Origin: Saprospiraceae bacterium
Lineage (GTDB): Bacteria > Bacteroidota > Bacteroidia > Chitinophagales > Saprospiraceae
Assembly: GCA_022842725.1 (NCBI GenBank)
Contig: JALHOZ010000018.1
Coordinates: forward strand, 26,916 to 90,915
Length of the DNA stretch: 64,000 nucleotides
Direction of reading: 5' to 3'
Shown: one piece after another, positions 46,108 to 55,825 of the stretch
Position numbering within the stretch: the first letter of the stretch is position 1
Layout: every line of letters starts with the position of its first letter
Notes under the pieces: model-generated
Told to the model about the DNA's origin: nothing
The model's input: the letters and a program-made list of their open reading frames with translations, nothing else
Database searches by the model: none
Translations under genes and position numbers: made by a program

Positions 46108-47721
46108 TTAGTTGGATGCAGATTTGAATACACGATTCCAATTAATTCCGTTTCCTAAACTACCTTCTTTAGTTGAAAAGAAGATAAATAATGGTTTACC
46201 TACGACGTGATCGAAAGGAACATAACCCCACATTCTGCTGTCTTCAGAGTTGTGTCGGTTGTCTCCCATGGCCCAATAATAATCTTGTTTAAAGGTGTAC
46301 GTGTCTGATTTAACTCCGTTTATGTAATATCCGTCACTTTTTACTTCAAAGGTATTGTTTTCGTAGACTTCTATCACTCTGCGATAAAAAGCGATATTTG
46401 TACTATTCAAAGGCGTGGTTGCACCTTTTTTAGGTATCCATATTGGTCCGTAATTGTCTACGGTCCAGTCAGCATTGATATTTTTGTCAAAAGGAAACAT
46501 TCCAGGCGGATTGGGCTCCGGCTTATGAGGTTCTATCACTACATCTGGTGAAAGTGCCTTTAACTTTGCAATTTGTGTCTCGTCAAGGAATAATCTGGCC
46601 GAGCCGTTTTTGAAAATTGCCCCTCTGTCAGGACTGTCACCAAAATCAATTCCCCAATCATCCAATTTTTGTTTGCTTAAATTGACACCCTGAGGTAATG
46701 TGATTTGGTAAAAAAACTGAAGATGTTCCGGGTTATTCTGTGCTTTTCCATTGATGTAAATCTGTTTATTTATAATTCGCAGACTATCTCCGGGGCCGGC
46801 CACACATCTTTTAATGTAATGATCTTTTTTATCAATAGGTCGGACAACAAAATCTTTTTTCTTTACTTTCTGTGCCAATTCACGGTCAGTCATTATGAAG
46901 TATGGCTCATTTTTAACCTGAGATACTGTATATGATCTTTGTGATGTAACGTATACACTATCACCCACAGGCCAGTTAAAAACAAAAGGTTTTCCGCTTT
47001 TGACAGTTTCGATAGCAGGAAGTCTGTAATAGGGGAGTTTTGGATTGTGGAGATACGATTCGCCTCCGACAACAGGCACCGTATTGTGTAACAAAGGAAT
47101 CATAGCTACGGTCATAGGCGTTCTGATGCCATAATGTGCCTTTGAAACAAAAAGAAAGTCACCGACATTAAGAGAGCCTTCCATGGAGGGGGTCGGAATT
47201 ACATAGGCTTCGATTAAAAACATTCTGATAAAAGCAGCAGCAAATACTGCAAAAACAATCGACTCGACCCATTCTCTGAAAGCAGATTTTTTGTAAGGAT
47301 TATTCTCCATCAATTTTTTGAAGTTATAATCGTCTTTTGCTTTTTGGGCTTCACCAACCTTGTGAAAAAAATCTTTTTCCTGGATCAGGACAGGGCCGTT
47401 GTATTTATCCTGGTTGTTTCTCCCGATGAGAAAAAACATAAAAGGTGCATAAATGACAGACAATGCTGCGTCTCCGAATGAAAACCTTCCAAAAGATCTG
47501 GTAAGGTCAACAGCCATTCCACAGAATATAAAAAGATTGACAACCGGAAACAGAAGCCATAAGGCAAAAGTCGGTTTATGACCGATAATTTTTGCCCATT
47601 CTATAAAATTGATGCCTGGAATCCAGGCTTTGGATGCTACTACATTGGCCTTCGGGAAAACAAGACTGAGTGAATAACTCAAAAAGATGTATGATCCCAG
47701 TAAAAAAATTAATATACCCAC
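46108..47721 (-). CDS. lepB: Signal peptidase I
   Basis: The 537-residue protein has an N-terminal multi-helix membrane region (1-105), then the S26 domain: FLIEAYVIPTPSMEGSL with catalytic Ser179, YIKRCVAGPGD with the general base Lys304, and the late MGDNRHNSEDSR box. It removes signal peptides from exported proteins at the inner membrane. It is longer than the E. coli enzyme because of the N-terminal helices and a long insertion around 310-470, which is usual for Bacteroidota. Confidence 0.94.
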   Translation of the reverse strand: MGILIFLLGSYIFLSYSLSLVFPKANVVASKAWIPGINFIEWAKIIGHKPTFALWLLFPVVNLFIFCGMAVDLTRSFGRFSFGDAALSVIYAPFMFFLIGRNNQDKYNGPVLIQEKDFFHKVGEAQKAKDDYNFKKLMENNPYKKSAFREWVESIVFAVFAAAFIRMFLIEAYVIPTPSMEGSLNVGDFLFVSKAHYGIRTPMTVAMIPLLHNTVPVVGGESYLHNPKLPYYRLPAIETVKSGKPFVFNWPVGDSVYVTSQRSYTVSQVKNEPYFIMTDRELAQKVKKKDFVVRPIDKKDHYIKRCVAGPGDSLRIINKQIYINGKAQNNPEHLQFFYQITLPQGVNLSKQKLDDWGIDFGDSPDRGAIFKNGSARLFLDETQIAKLKALSPDVVIEPHKPEPNPPGMFPFDKNINADWTVDNYGPIWIPKKGATTPLNSTNIAFYRRVIEVYENNTFEVKSDGYYINGVKSDTYTFKQDYYWAMGDNRHNSEDSRMWGYVPFDHVVGKPLFIFFSTKEGSLGNGINWNRVFKSASN

Positions 47722-47877
47722 GGTTATTTTTATTTGAAAGGCAAATATACGTTTGTTGGATGATTTATATACGATAATTAGATTAAATTGCAGGTAAATC
47801 AGACAATATCACAGTTTACGCAGGTTTAATTAAATGAAAAATCATCATAACTTCATACTATAAAATTTAAAAAATTA

Positions 47878-47885
47878 TACCTTTG
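47878..47885 (+). promoter_or_regulatory. -7 promoter element (TACCTTTG)
   Basis: TACCTTTG matches TAnnTTTG and lies 19 bases before the ATG at 47905. No convincing -33 element is seen. Confidence 0.4.
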
Positions 47886-47904
47886 CGACAAATGTCACAT
47901 TATT

Positions 47905-48390
47905 ATGAACAACGAATATTTTCAGGAATTAACAGATTCAGAGTATCAGAAACTCAAAGATGCCATTGCACTCATTACGGTTTTGATAACCGGAGCTGAC
48001 GGTCAGGTGAGACAAAATGAACTGGATTGGGCAGCCAAAGTGACCAAAATAAGAAGTTATAATATGAGTGAAGATCTCAAGGCTTTTTACAAAGAGGTTG
48101 GCATACATTACTCAGCTCAGTTGGATCAGTATTTTGAATCCTTTCCGGGTAGTATTGAAGAAAGAACAAGGCTGATTTCTGAACGACTGGCCCAACTTAA
48201 CCCCATTTTAGCAAAACTTCATCCAAGGGTTGGCGCAAGGTTGTATAAAAGCTTTCTTAGTTTTGCAAAACATGTAGCCAAAGCTTCCGGTGGATTTTTA
48301 GGTTTTTTTAATATTAACAAGGAAGAAGCAAAACTGATTGGCTTACCTATGTTAAAACCCATCCATTTTGCAGATGAAGAAGAAGAATAA
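47905..48390 (+). CDS. TerB-like helical protein of unknown function
   Basis: The 161-residue all-helical protein has a segment ALITVLITGADGQVRQNELDWAAKVTK that resembles the first metal-loop repeat of TerB/DjlA-like domains, and an acidic tail (ADEEEE). It lacks a signal peptide and is probably cytoplasmic. TerB-type domains occur in tellurite resistance and chaperone-linked proteins, but the family's role here is unknown. It is a single gene with its own promoter element and terminator. Confidence 0.72.
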   Translation: MNNEYFQELTDSEYQKLKDAIALITVLITGADGQVRQNELDWAAKVTKIRSYNMSEDLKAFYKEVGIHYSAQLDQYFESFPGSIEERTRLISERLAQLNPILAKLHPRVGARLYKSFLSFAKHVAKASGGFLGFFNINKEEAKLIGLPMLKPIHFADEEEE

Positions 48391-48429
48391 GGTCACTTAA
48401 GACAAAAACAGGAGTCATCCTGAAAAAAA

Positions 48430-48463
48430 GGCTGCCTGAAGTTAATCAGGCAGCCTTTTTTTT
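48430..48463. terminator. Strong bidirectional terminator
   Basis: GGCTGCCTGA (48430-48439) and TCAGGCAGCC (48446-48455) form a ten-pair stem with a six-base loop. It is preceded by seven A residues (48423-48429) and followed by eight T residues (48456-48463). It separates the plus-strand TerB-like gene from the minus-strand DUF1573 gene and can serve both. Confidence 0.9.
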
Positions 48464-48520
48464 ATTTTTGTAATTGTTGGTTCAATACTCAATTGAACAC
48501 AATGAATGAAAAAAACTTCA

Positions 48521-48985
48521 TTATTTTAACAATTCATAATCATAATTGATGATTTTTAGAATGCGATAACCTGTTTTTGGGTCCAGGTTTTTCAAATAGA
48601 TATCAATATCTATGGTTTCTGAAATTTCTTTTTTAGTACTGTCAAAAGTTACGTTGATAATTCCTTTTTGACCCGGTTTTATGGGTTTTCTCGGCCAGTC
48701 CAGGGTGGTACAATCACAACTTGAAATGATATCAATTTCGATCGGGTCAATTCCAGTGTTGGTAAACGTGAAATCAAATTTTCTGCTGTCACCTTTTTTT
48801 ACTTTGCCAAGATGGATTAATTCTTTATCAAAGGTCATTTCAACCTTTTTCTTTTGCGCTGCTGTCACTGCTTTTTTTTGTTGAGGTGCAGGCTTTTTTG
48901 TTTGTGCAAATGTAGGAGTGAGGGCAGAAAACAACACCACTACCCATAAAGACATAAATATAGAAAACACTTTTTGATATGACAT
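48521..48985 (-). CDS. DUF1573 domain secreted protein
   Basis: The 154-residue protein has a signal peptide (FMSLWVVVLFSALTPTFAQ), a Lys/Ala-rich spacer (about 30-50) and one DUF1573 Ig-like domain: FDKELIHLGKVKKGDSRKFDFTFTNTG, then ISSCDCTTLDWPRKPIKPGQKG. The SCDCTT motif is characteristic. These proteins are common and abundant in Bacteroidota envelopes; their role is unknown. Confidence 0.9.
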   Translation of the reverse strand: MSYQKVFSIFMSLWVVVLFSALTPTFAQTKKPAPQQKKAVTAAQKKKVEMTFDKELIHLGKVKKGDSRKFDFTFTNTGIDPIEIDIISSCDCTTLDWPRKPIKPGQKGIINVTFDSTKKEISETIDIDIYLKNLDPKTGYRILKIINYDYELLK

Positions 48986-49045
48986 ATTATGAATATTTTG
49001 TTTTGAAACGACAAAAATAAGAGAATGTTACACGATATTTTCTTA

Positions 49046-49726
49046 TCAATGTGTTAATTTTGGTTTAATCGCACGGATTATTTCTCTTTTGCCTATGGGA
49101 CCGGGCAATGATTCGATAGTAAAACCTACTTTTTTTAAAGCTCTTTTAACATCACCTTTCGCACAATAAGTGGTCATAATGCCCCCTTCATTCAGCATGT
49201 CGTACATTTTTTGCATCATGTTTTCCTCCCAAAGTTCGGGTTGCGTACCGGGTGCAAAAGCGTCATAAAAAATGATGTCAAAAAGACGGGTGTTTTCAAA
49301 AGATTCTAATTTTCCTTCTTTTTTTTCGATATGAAAAAAAGGGGATATTTTTTCACTTGTATTCCACGCACAACTGTGAAGACTGTAAAAAAGAGATTTG
49401 TTTTCGTCGTCATCATGATAATTAAGGCTTTGCCAAATGTCTTTACTCACAGGAAATGCTTCAATCCCGGTGTAATCCATTTTTACCAAATTTTGTTGTG
49501 AAAACTGACAGGATAACAATGCGTTTAAACCGCTGCCGAATCCCATTTCAAATACAAAAATGTGTTTTCCAGGATTTTTTTCACGAAAATATTCCAAACC
49601 TGCCTGAATAAAAACGATCATGCTTTCATTAACTGCACCCCTGTGCGAATGATATGCCGCATGAAACTTATTGGAATATAAGGTGTGTGAGCCGTCTTCC
49701 GTCAGAAGAATATCAACGGATTCCAT
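49046..49726 (-). CDS. mnmD: tRNA 5-methylaminomethyl-2-thiouridine methyltransferase MnmD
   Basis: The 226-residue protein corresponds to the methyltransferase half of MnmC: YHSHRGAVNESMIVFIQAGLEYF, the SAM-binding VFEMGFGSGLNALL, and FDIIFYDAFAPGTQPELW. It lacks the FAD oxidase half, as in free-standing MnmD enzymes, which methylate nm5s2U34 in tRNA. It overlaps the upstream ytxJ-like gene by 14 bases. Confidence 0.9.
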   Translation of the reverse strand: MESVDILLTEDGSHTLYSNKFHAAYHSHRGAVNESMIVFIQAGLEYFREKNPGKHIFVFEMGFGSGLNALLSCQFSQQNLVKMDYTGIEAFPVSKDIWQSLNYHDDDENKSLFYSLHSCAWNTSEKISPFFHIEKKEGKLESFENTRLFDIIFYDAFAPGTQPELWEENMMQKMYDMLNEGGIMTTYCAKGDVKRALKKVGFTIESLPGPIGKREIIRAIKPKLTH

Positions 49727-50060
49727 GATAGGTCAGAGATTCTTTTAGCTCGCTGACTGAAATATCAAAATGAGAGGCATCATAAATACATTCACCGTCA
49801 CGTATTAGTAATATCTGAGGTGATTCGTGATGAACCTCAAAAGATACTGCGATTTCATTGGAAACATCCCGACTACTTATAACATCGACATAATAGACAG
49901 GAAGTTCTAAAGAAGCATCCCAATCATCTTCAAGCCTGTGTTTAGCCATTGCGGAAATAGAACAGGTAGTGCTATGTTTAAAAATGATAACATCCTTGTT
50001 AAAGGATGTTTCTTTTATGTTGCTGATTTGAGAAGTCTCATTCAGCGTTATCCAATCCAT
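49713..50060 (-). CDS. ytxJ: Bacilliredoxin-like protein of the YtxJ family
   Basis: The 115-residue thioredoxin-fold protein has a single N-terminal active-site cysteine in KHSTTCSISAMAKHRLE, replacing CxxC, and ends in SPQILLIRDGECIYDASH, the YtxJ pattern. These are proposed monothiol bacilliredoxins that act with bacillithiol on mixed disulfides. It sits directly upstream of mnmD with overlap. Confidence 0.88.
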   Translation of the reverse strand: MDWITLNETSQISNIKETSFNKDVIIFKHSTTCSISAMAKHRLEDDWDASLELPVYYVDVISSRDVSNEIAVSFEVHHESPQILLIRDGECIYDASHFDISVSELKESLTYHGIR

Positions 50061-50065
50061 GTCAG

Positions 50066-50203
50066 TTACTTGATTTTCAGGATACTAACCGGACTTTTTA
50101 ATTCATAAGGACAGCCGTATCCTCTGTTGCAGGAAGAAAGACTAACCAATGCTATGGCGAAAGCCACGAATAGAACTATTGTTTTTGATGACTGGGTTTT
50201 CAT
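50066..50203 (-). CDS. Small lipoprotein of unknown function
   Basis: From ATG 50203 the peptide is 45 residues: signal KTIVLFVAFAIALVSLSSC with lipidated Cys25, then NRGYGCPYELKSPVSILKIK. The short tail with a GYGCPYE segment recurs in small Bacteroidota lipoproteins from memory. It sits five bases upstream of the ytxJ-like gene on the same strand, so co-transcription is likely. The 15 codons upstream (from 50248) are not needed. Confidence 0.6.
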   Translation of the reverse strand: MKTQSSKTIVLFVAFAIALVSLSSCNRGYGCPYELKSPVSILKIK

Positions 50204-50355
50204 AAGAAATATGGGTTTAAAATCAATATAAATTTTAAATGTATGCAAAATTATAACTATAATCGGGAAAACCTGAAATTTGGTATGTAAAATTACATAT
50301 TTTGTAAATATTTAACAAAATGTATGCCATGTTGTTTTTTTGGGTTTTCTTAAAA

Positions 50356-51372
50356 TTATGCTAAATCTAATAAAAATTGCATCGTGTCCACACCATCTGC
50401 ATAGGTGCTGACCGATGGAGTCTGAGCATCACCGAAATCAAAGGTCTCTGATATACCCGGTTGTCTGAGATTACCAACAATACATTGGATTTCGTCTTTG
50501 CGATTGCTTATCTGTATGGACAGATCTTCAACATTTTTATAATATTCGTAATGTACACATGCCACACGAGAAGCAATGTCCTCAGATTCGCGTAATATTA
50601 ATGCGTCATGAATTAAAAACGGCTCCTGATTCAAAAGGTATAAAGCATGGTTGTAATCCAGGTTATTTTTGTATTTGTTATGAAAAGCCAGAGATTTCCA
50701 TGGGTCGAATGCGTGCAAAAGATTTGGCAGGTCGAAACCTTCCGGAATATACATTTTACTTACGTTGCGACATCCAAGGCCAAAGTAGGTAAAAATGTCA
50801 TGGCCCAATCTTCTGATATCATCTTCAGATTCCTTTCCATCCAGAATGGCAACCCCGTTTCTGTTTTTCCTGATCAGATGAGGCTTGTCTCTGAAATAGT
50901 ATTCAAAATATTTTGACGTATTGTTACTACCTGTTGCAATAACGGCATCATAACCTGCCAATTTATCAACTCTGGTGAAAAATGAAGTTGTTTTAGGATT
51001 CCATTCGACCATTTTCTGAATCAGGGCAGGTATCAATACATCATCTTTGTCTGAGTATTTGATGACTGAACGGTTGCCGGATAAAAAAACAGTCAAAATA
51101 TCGTGAAAGCCAACAAGCGGAATATTCCCGGCAAGGACAAGGCCAATATTTTTTGTTTGTTTTTTTTCATCAAAATGATAGGCAGACAACCATTGTTTTA
51201 TTTTATCTTCATTCAGGTAATGATGGCTGATTGATGCAAGAGCAAAACGAATATTTTCTTCGGTAAACCATGGATTTTTTGAAGTCGCCAGCCTGATTTC
51301 ATCTTCAAAACCACCGTCTTGTGCGTATTTACCTAATTTGTCTAAGAGACTTATTTTTTCTGACTGTGTCAT
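50356..51372 (-). CDS. Acyl-CoA reductase, LuxC-like
   Basis: From ATG 51372 the product is 338 residues. It has an aldehyde-dehydrogenase-like fold with GNIPLVGFHDILTVFLSGN, a cofactor-loop DAVIATGSNNTSKYF and a catalytic-cysteine segment YFGLGCRNVSKMYIP. LuxC-type enzymes reduce long-chain acyl-CoA to aldehyde. In this phylum the gene is widespread outside luminous bacteria, so the product role is unknown. It starts 14 bases after the MFS transporter stop. The longer frame to 51429 overlaps that gene and is less likely. Confidence 0.88.
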   Translation of the reverse strand: MTQSEKISLLDKLGKYAQDGGFEDEIRLATSKNPWFTEENIRFALASISHHYLNEDKIKQWLSAYHFDEKKQTKNIGLVLAGNIPLVGFHDILTVFLSGNRSVIKYSDKDDVLIPALIQKMVEWNPKTTSFFTRVDKLAGYDAVIATGSNNTSKYFEYYFRDKPHLIRKNRNGVAILDGKESEDDIRRLGHDIFTYFGLGCRNVSKMYIPEGFDLPNLLHAFDPWKSLAFHNKYKNNLDYNHALYLLNQEPFLIHDALILRESEDIASRVACVHYEYYKNVEDLSIQISNRKDEIQCIVGNLRQPGISETFDFGDAQTPSVSTYADGVDTMQFLLDLA

Positions 51373-51386
51373 TATGATTTGGATTG

Positions 51387-52604
51387 TTAAGTTTGCCAGA
51401 ACCCCTGCTTTGTTTTTTGAAAAAACCAATAACCGGATACAAGCGACAACAATATTATAATTGTATACAATATACTAAAGGAATACATAGATGCAATGTT
51501 CATACTGATCGTTGGTGCCAAAATATGCGAGACACCATAGCCCATTGAATAGAGAGCCATATATTGACCTTGTCTTCCGTGTCCGGGTCTTGAAATGGCA
51601 TAATTAATCATAAACGGCATGATGAACATTTCTGAAACCGTAATAAATAAAGTGAATAAAATTGTGAAAATAATACCATATTGATTACACAATAACAGGA
51701 TAAAACTCAATGCTAAAATATAAAATCCTTTGCCGATAAACAAAAAAGAGTCTTGTCTTTTTTCCAGTTTTTGGATCAAGGGCATCTCAAAAATTACAAT
51801 CAGGATCCCGTTTAAAGCCATAAATAATCCGATAGCCATCTCGCTATAGCCAGATATTTCTTTTAAATATACAGGAATAGTGGTAAATAACTGAAAAAAC
51901 AAAGATCCAAACATGATGACCAATCCGATGAATGTGAGGTAAGTAAAGTCTGTATATGCTGATCTTCCCTGAGGTTGTAAATTTTCTGTATTTTCTCCGG
52001 ATTCCGGTGCTTTTGGTTTGTAGGGCAAATACAAAAAAATCAAAAGTAATGCTATCATACAGGTGGCTCCGTCAAAATAAAATATCCATTTATACCCAAA
52101 ATGATAAGCGATCAGACCTCCCAAAGCAGGACCTATAGCAAATCCCAGATTAATGGAAAGTCGCATCAATGAAAATGAGCGTACTCTGGTTTCTGTATTT
52201 GAGTAAGTCGCTATTGCAACACTGTTTGCAGGTCTCAACATGTCAGATAAAAAGGAAAAAATAAAAATACATATTACCAAAGGCCAAAAAGTTGCCAATG
52301 AAGGGATAAGTAGTAAAAAAACGGAACTTCCTGCCAATGCAGCAATCTGAACAATATGATAATTGTATTTATCAGTCAGAACACCACCTGTGTAAGCTCC
52401 CAAAATACTTCCGGCTCCATAGAAGCCCATTACGTAACCTGCATCGCTCAAACTGAATTTTAAGGATGAAGTCAAATAGATAGACATAAATGGTAATACC
52501 ATTGCGCCCATTCTGTTGATCAACATGACCAGACTTAACAGCCAGATTTCCTTTGTCAATCCTGAAAAGGCGTTTTTATAAATATTCCAAATGTTGGGAA
52601 ACAT
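51387..52604 (-). CDS. MFS transporter
   Basis: The 405-residue protein has about 12 transmembrane helices with the MFS loop 2-3 motif GGVLTDKYNYH and repeated Gly-rich helices (GYVMGFYGAGSILGAYTGG, GPALGGLIAYHFGYKWIFYFDG). It resembles drug/sugar efflux members, but no substrate can be named. It starts 7 bases behind recN and is followed after 14 bases by the LuxC-like gene, so all three may form one transcript. Confidence 0.9.
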   Translation of the reverse strand: MFPNIWNIYKNAFSGLTKEIWLLSLVMLINRMGAMVLPFMSIYLTSSLKFSLSDAGYVMGFYGAGSILGAYTGGVLTDKYNYHIVQIAALAGSSVFLLLIPSLATFWPLVICIFIFSFLSDMLRPANSVAIATYSNTETRVRSFSLMRLSINLGFAIGPALGGLIAYHFGYKWIFYFDGATCMIALLLIFLYLPYKPKAPESGENTENLQPQGRSAYTDFTYLTFIGLVIMFGSLFFQLFTTIPVYLKEISGYSEMAIGLFMALNGILIVIFEMPLIQKLEKRQDSFLFIGKGFYILALSFILLLCNQYGIIFTILFTLFITVSEMFIMPFMINYAISRPGHGRQGQYMALYSMGYGVSHILAPTISMNIASMYSFSILYTIIILLSLVSGYWFFQKTKQGFWQT

Positions 52605-52611
52605 ACCGAAA

Positions 52612-54270
52612 TCAGGATAGTGAAATAAGTTCTTGTGCAGCAGCTAAAGCCGTATTCGTCGGAGGATCACTGCTCAGCATAATGGCAAGGGTATATATTT
52701 TTTCTTCAGGAGATAATACTTTTATGTTTGTAGTAGTTTTATTGCCTTCATGATTTTTAAAAACATGTAGATGGTGGTGAGCTTTTGAAGCTACCTGTGG
52801 TGAATGTGTAATGCTGATGATTTGATGGTTTTTGGCGAGGTTAGACAACATCTCACCCATCTTAAGAGCGACATCACCGGAGACACCGGCATCAATTTCG
52901 TCAAAAATAATGGTAGGCAAAACCATGGCCGATGCTAATATACTTTTAATACAAAGATTTAATCTTGAGATTTCACCTCCGGAAGCAACGGACTTCAGGG
53001 GCAGAGGGGTACTACCTTTATTAGCGGCAAATAACCAAAGAATTTTGTTTTTGCCATTTTCAGAAAATTTATCAGATTTTTCCAGTTTTATGGATAACTG
53101 AGCATGATCCATTTTCAGATCGTGCAACATTTCTTTTACATTTTTTTCAAAGAGGGGAATGCCTTTTTCTCTGGATTGGTGTAAAATATCAGCGTCTTTT
53201 TCCATTTTTATCTCCAACCTGGATATTTCACTCCGGGTATTTTTAATATCGTTGTCGAGGCTTTCTGTATCATTATCTTTAATCCTGAGTTGATTCCAGA
53301 TCTCCAGTAAAGCGTTTTCGTCCGAAACACCATGTTTTTTCTGGAGTTTGTACAAAACGTTTAATCTTTCCTTAATTTCATGAATTTTTTCGGGATTAAG
53401 TTCGGTTTTTTCTGCAAGTCTTAATGCTTCTTTGGCCAGATCTCTGCATTCTTCCTGTACGGAATAAAGTCTGTCGTACATTTCCTGATATTCTTTCGAA
53501 ATGTCGCTTATGCTGCCTACTTCATGCACCAAATTGGACAAAACTGTCAGAACTGACGGTTCATTTTCTTCCAGGTTGTGATAGATAGAGGTATTTATTT
53601 CTTTGATAGATTGTGCGTTGGATAAAATATTCAGTTCGTTTTCCATTTCTTCCTGTTCTCCGAAGACCGGTTCCACCTGATCCAGTTCTGCTAATAAAAA
53701 ACGATTAAATTCAGTCTCACGGGCTGCAGCTTGTTTTTTTTCTTCCAGATATGACAGATGTTTGACTTGTTTTTTCCACTCATTGAAAAGATTCCGGTAT
53801 TGCGTCAGAACATTTTTGTTTTTGGTAAATGCATCAATCATTTCCATCTGAAAGTTTTCTTCATGGATATCAAGATTGTCCCATTGCTGATGCATGTCTA
53901 GCAAAAAAAGGGAGAGTTTTTGAATAATATCCAGATTTACAGGTGTGTCATTGATGAATGATCTGCTTTTTCCTGTAGCAGATATTTCTCTACGAATAAA
54001 AAGTTGATCTTCCACATCCAGGTCTTCCTGTGTAAGTAAGGATTCGGCTTCTTGTGGAATGTTTGAAAAAACGGCTTCGACGATACATTTTTTGTCCGCT
54101 TCATACAGTGTTTTTGTATCGGCTCTCCGGCCCATTATCAGCCCTAATGCTCCCAATAAGATTGATTTACCGGCTCCGGTTTCACCGGTGATAATGGAAA
54201 GTCCTTTGGTAAAATCAATCGTAATCCGGTCGATGATGGCGTAATTCTGAATATGTAATCGCTCTAACAT
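52612..54270 (-). CDS. recN: DNA repair protein RecN
   Basis: The 552-residue SMC-like ATPase has the N-terminal Walker A GETGAGKS (from residue 29), a long coiled-coil middle (about 155-375), the ABC signature SGGEISRLNLCIKS, and the Walker B with TIIFDEIDAGVSG followed by the ISITHSPQVASKAHHH switch. RecN helps hold broken DNA ends in recombination repair. The length is standard. Confidence 0.95.
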   Translation of the reverse strand: MLERLHIQNYAIIDRITIDFTKGLSIITGETGAGKSILLGALGLIMGRRADTKTLYEADKKCIVEAVFSNIPQEAESLLTQEDLDVEDQLFIRREISATGKSRSFINDTPVNLDIIQKLSLFLLDMHQQWDNLDIHEENFQMEMIDAFTKNKNVLTQYRNLFNEWKKQVKHLSYLEEKKQAAARETEFNRFLLAELDQVEPVFGEQEEMENELNILSNAQSIKEINTSIYHNLEENEPSVLTVLSNLVHEVGSISDISKEYQEMYDRLYSVQEECRDLAKEALRLAEKTELNPEKIHEIKERLNVLYKLQKKHGVSDENALLEIWNQLRIKDNDTESLDNDIKNTRSEISRLEIKMEKDADILHQSREKGIPLFEKNVKEMLHDLKMDHAQLSIKLEKSDKFSENGKNKILWLFAANKGSTPLPLKSVASGGEISRLNLCIKSILASAMVLPTIIFDEIDAGVSGDVALKMGEMLSNLAKNHQIISITHSPQVASKAHHHLHVFKNHEGNKTTTNIKVLSPEEKIYTLAIMLSSDPPTNTALAAAQELISLS

Positions 54271-54368
54271 AAGGACAAAAGTACAAAGTGTTTGTAAATA
54301 AGGCTTGAGAAATGACTAAAAGAAATAAAACAGATTGTCAGGTAAATTGTTATATATAAAATCATGTT

Positions 54369-54878
54369 ATGCTCCGATTTCTGCTTTTAGCCGTTTATAT
54401 TGTTTGTTTTGTGACCATACAATCCTGTACAGTATCTCTGAAGGGAGTGACGATTCCTCCTGATGTCAATACTTTCCATGTGGAAAACTTTGTTATGACT
54501 GCCGATCTCGCTCCTCCGGACCTGAATCAACGTTTTAGTGAAGCCCTTCGCAATAAAATAAGGAATGAATCCCGATTGATTCTGAAGGAGGTCGATCCTG
54601 ACATCGTTATCACCGGTGTGATAAAAGATTATAAAATTACACCTGAAAATATTTCTGCTGACCAAAACACTGCGGCATTAAACAGGTTTGAAATTACCAT
54701 AGATGTGGTGTTGGAATATACCAACAAACCGGATGCAGGTTGGAAAAATAAAACCTATGTTTTTTTCAGGACGTTTGAATCGTCAGTAGATTTTCAGAAT
54801 GTTCAGGAAACCCTTACGAGAGAAATTTTTGATTTGTTTACGGAACAAATTTTTAACGATGCTTTTTCCCAATGGTAG
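54369..54878 (+). CDS. lptE: LptE-family LPS assembly lipoprotein
   Basis: The 169-residue protein has a lipoprotein signal (VTIQSC, Cys20) and the compact alpha/beta fold of Bacteroidota LptE: VSLKGVTIPPDVNTFHVENF, LNQRFSEALRNKI, TGVIKDYKITPENI and the final LTREIFDLFTEQIFNDAFSQW. LptE pairs with LptD at the outer membrane to insert lipopolysaccharide. The sequence similarity within this family is low but the motif order is recognisable. LpxB elsewhere in the window also belongs to LPS synthesis. Confidence 0.88.
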   Translation: MLRFLLLAVYIVCFVTIQSCTVSLKGVTIPPDVNTFHVENFVMTADLAPPDLNQRFSEALRNKIRNESRLILKEVDPDIVITGVIKDYKITPENISADQNTAALNRFEITIDVVLEYTNKPDAGWKNKTYVFFRTFESSVDFQNVQETLTREIFDLFTEQIFNDAFSQW

Positions 54879-54901
54879 TTAGTAGAAAAGCAGAGATCAG
54901 G

Positions 54902-55462
54902 TTATTTTACATGTACTTTGAAAGATTCCAAAAAAGCATCAATTTCAGGTTTATCGCTTTGTGAAAGGGAAGAAAAAACCTGTATAGAAAAAAAGCGGTC
55001 TTTTGAGATGATCAATTTTCCTTTGAGGATTGCCTGACCTTTATTATAATGAATTTTGTAAATTTTTTGTGGCATGTTTAAGCCAGAAATATCTGCATAA
55101 TAAATCAATTCTCCTTTCAGTTGCGTTTGGATGCCTTCCAAAGACGTTTTGAAAAATTCTTCCACCAGGTCAATACTGTCTGCGTCGAGAATACCTTTCG
55201 GATAATCAGTGTAGTTTATGATGTATACAGGATCAGGATTTTCAGTTTCTTCCCTGTACAAATAGGTTATAGTCTTCATCTCTCCGAGATCTGTTAAAAC
55301 ATGTTTTATGCCATAATCCATGGTTCCCGGACATTTAACTTCAAAAGATCCATCAGGTGGAGTGAACACATTTTGGATTTTTTGAGTAAAAGAAATGGTA
55401 TACGTTATCAAAAAAAATGTAAGTAAAAAAAGTCTTTGGGGAAAAACGTTATTTGTATTCAT
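54902..55462 (-). CDS. Secreted protein of unknown function, PsbP-like fold possible
   Basis: The 186-residue protein has a signal peptide (LFLLTFFLITYTISFTQ) and a mature part with FTPPDGSFEVKCPGTMDYG, an internal YIINYTDYPKG and a closing FSSLSQSDKPEIDAFLESFKV. This order, a beta-sheet start with a processed-domain look and a final helix used to check a residual, resembles PsbP/DUF1795-like proteins. I do not recognise a precise family. It converges with lptE with 23 bases between the stops. Confidence 0.65.
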   Translation of the reverse strand: MNTNNVFPQRLFLLTFFLITYTISFTQKIQNVFTPPDGSFEVKCPGTMDYGIKHVLTDLGEMKTITYLYREETENPDPVYIINYTDYPKGILDADSIDLVEEFFKTSLEGIQTQLKGELIYYADISGLNMPQKIYKIHYNKGQAILKGKLIISKDRFFSIQVFSSLSQSDKPEIDAFLESFKVHVK

Positions 55463-55825
55463 AAATATAAGATCTGAAAATGTGGTAAGTCATTATTTAA
55501 AATCAACCTTTTTAAAAACTAACTTAATAAACTGTTTGCCAAAAAATTGAACAAATCAAACAAAAGTATATGATCATGACGTTTGCTGAACAGATATTGT
55601 TGCAAATCCTCAAATGTTTTGGGTCTTTTTTGAAAAAAAATATAATAAAATTTCGTTTGAATACGATAAACAAAAATCACTTTCAGATAACCTTTTTTAC
55701 AAAATTAACCATTGGTAACTTGCATATATATAAATTTAAAATGTGCCAATAAAATTAGGATTTTTAAAAAAAAAGGTGGAAGAAAATCAATCCTTCCACC
55801 TTTTATAATATAGTATAATGAAAAG
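55463..55825. other. AT-rich intergenic region
   Basis: The 363 bases between two minus-strand genes contain a terminator at 55771-55804. A 60-codon frame at 55570-55752 is low-complexity and not supported. I see nothing else. Confidence 0.6.
55771..55804 (-). terminator. Rho-independent terminator of the OmpA/DUF937 gene
   Basis: AAAAGGTGGAAG (55771-55782) and CTTCCACCTTTT (55793-55804) form a perfect twelve-pair stem with a ten-base loop. A further A-run on its left becomes a T-run on the minus strand. It lies 21 bases beyond the stop codon at 55826. Confidence 0.88.

Noticed and set aside
55570..55752. 60-codon plus-strand frame
   Set aside because: AT-rich intergenic sequence with no family features.
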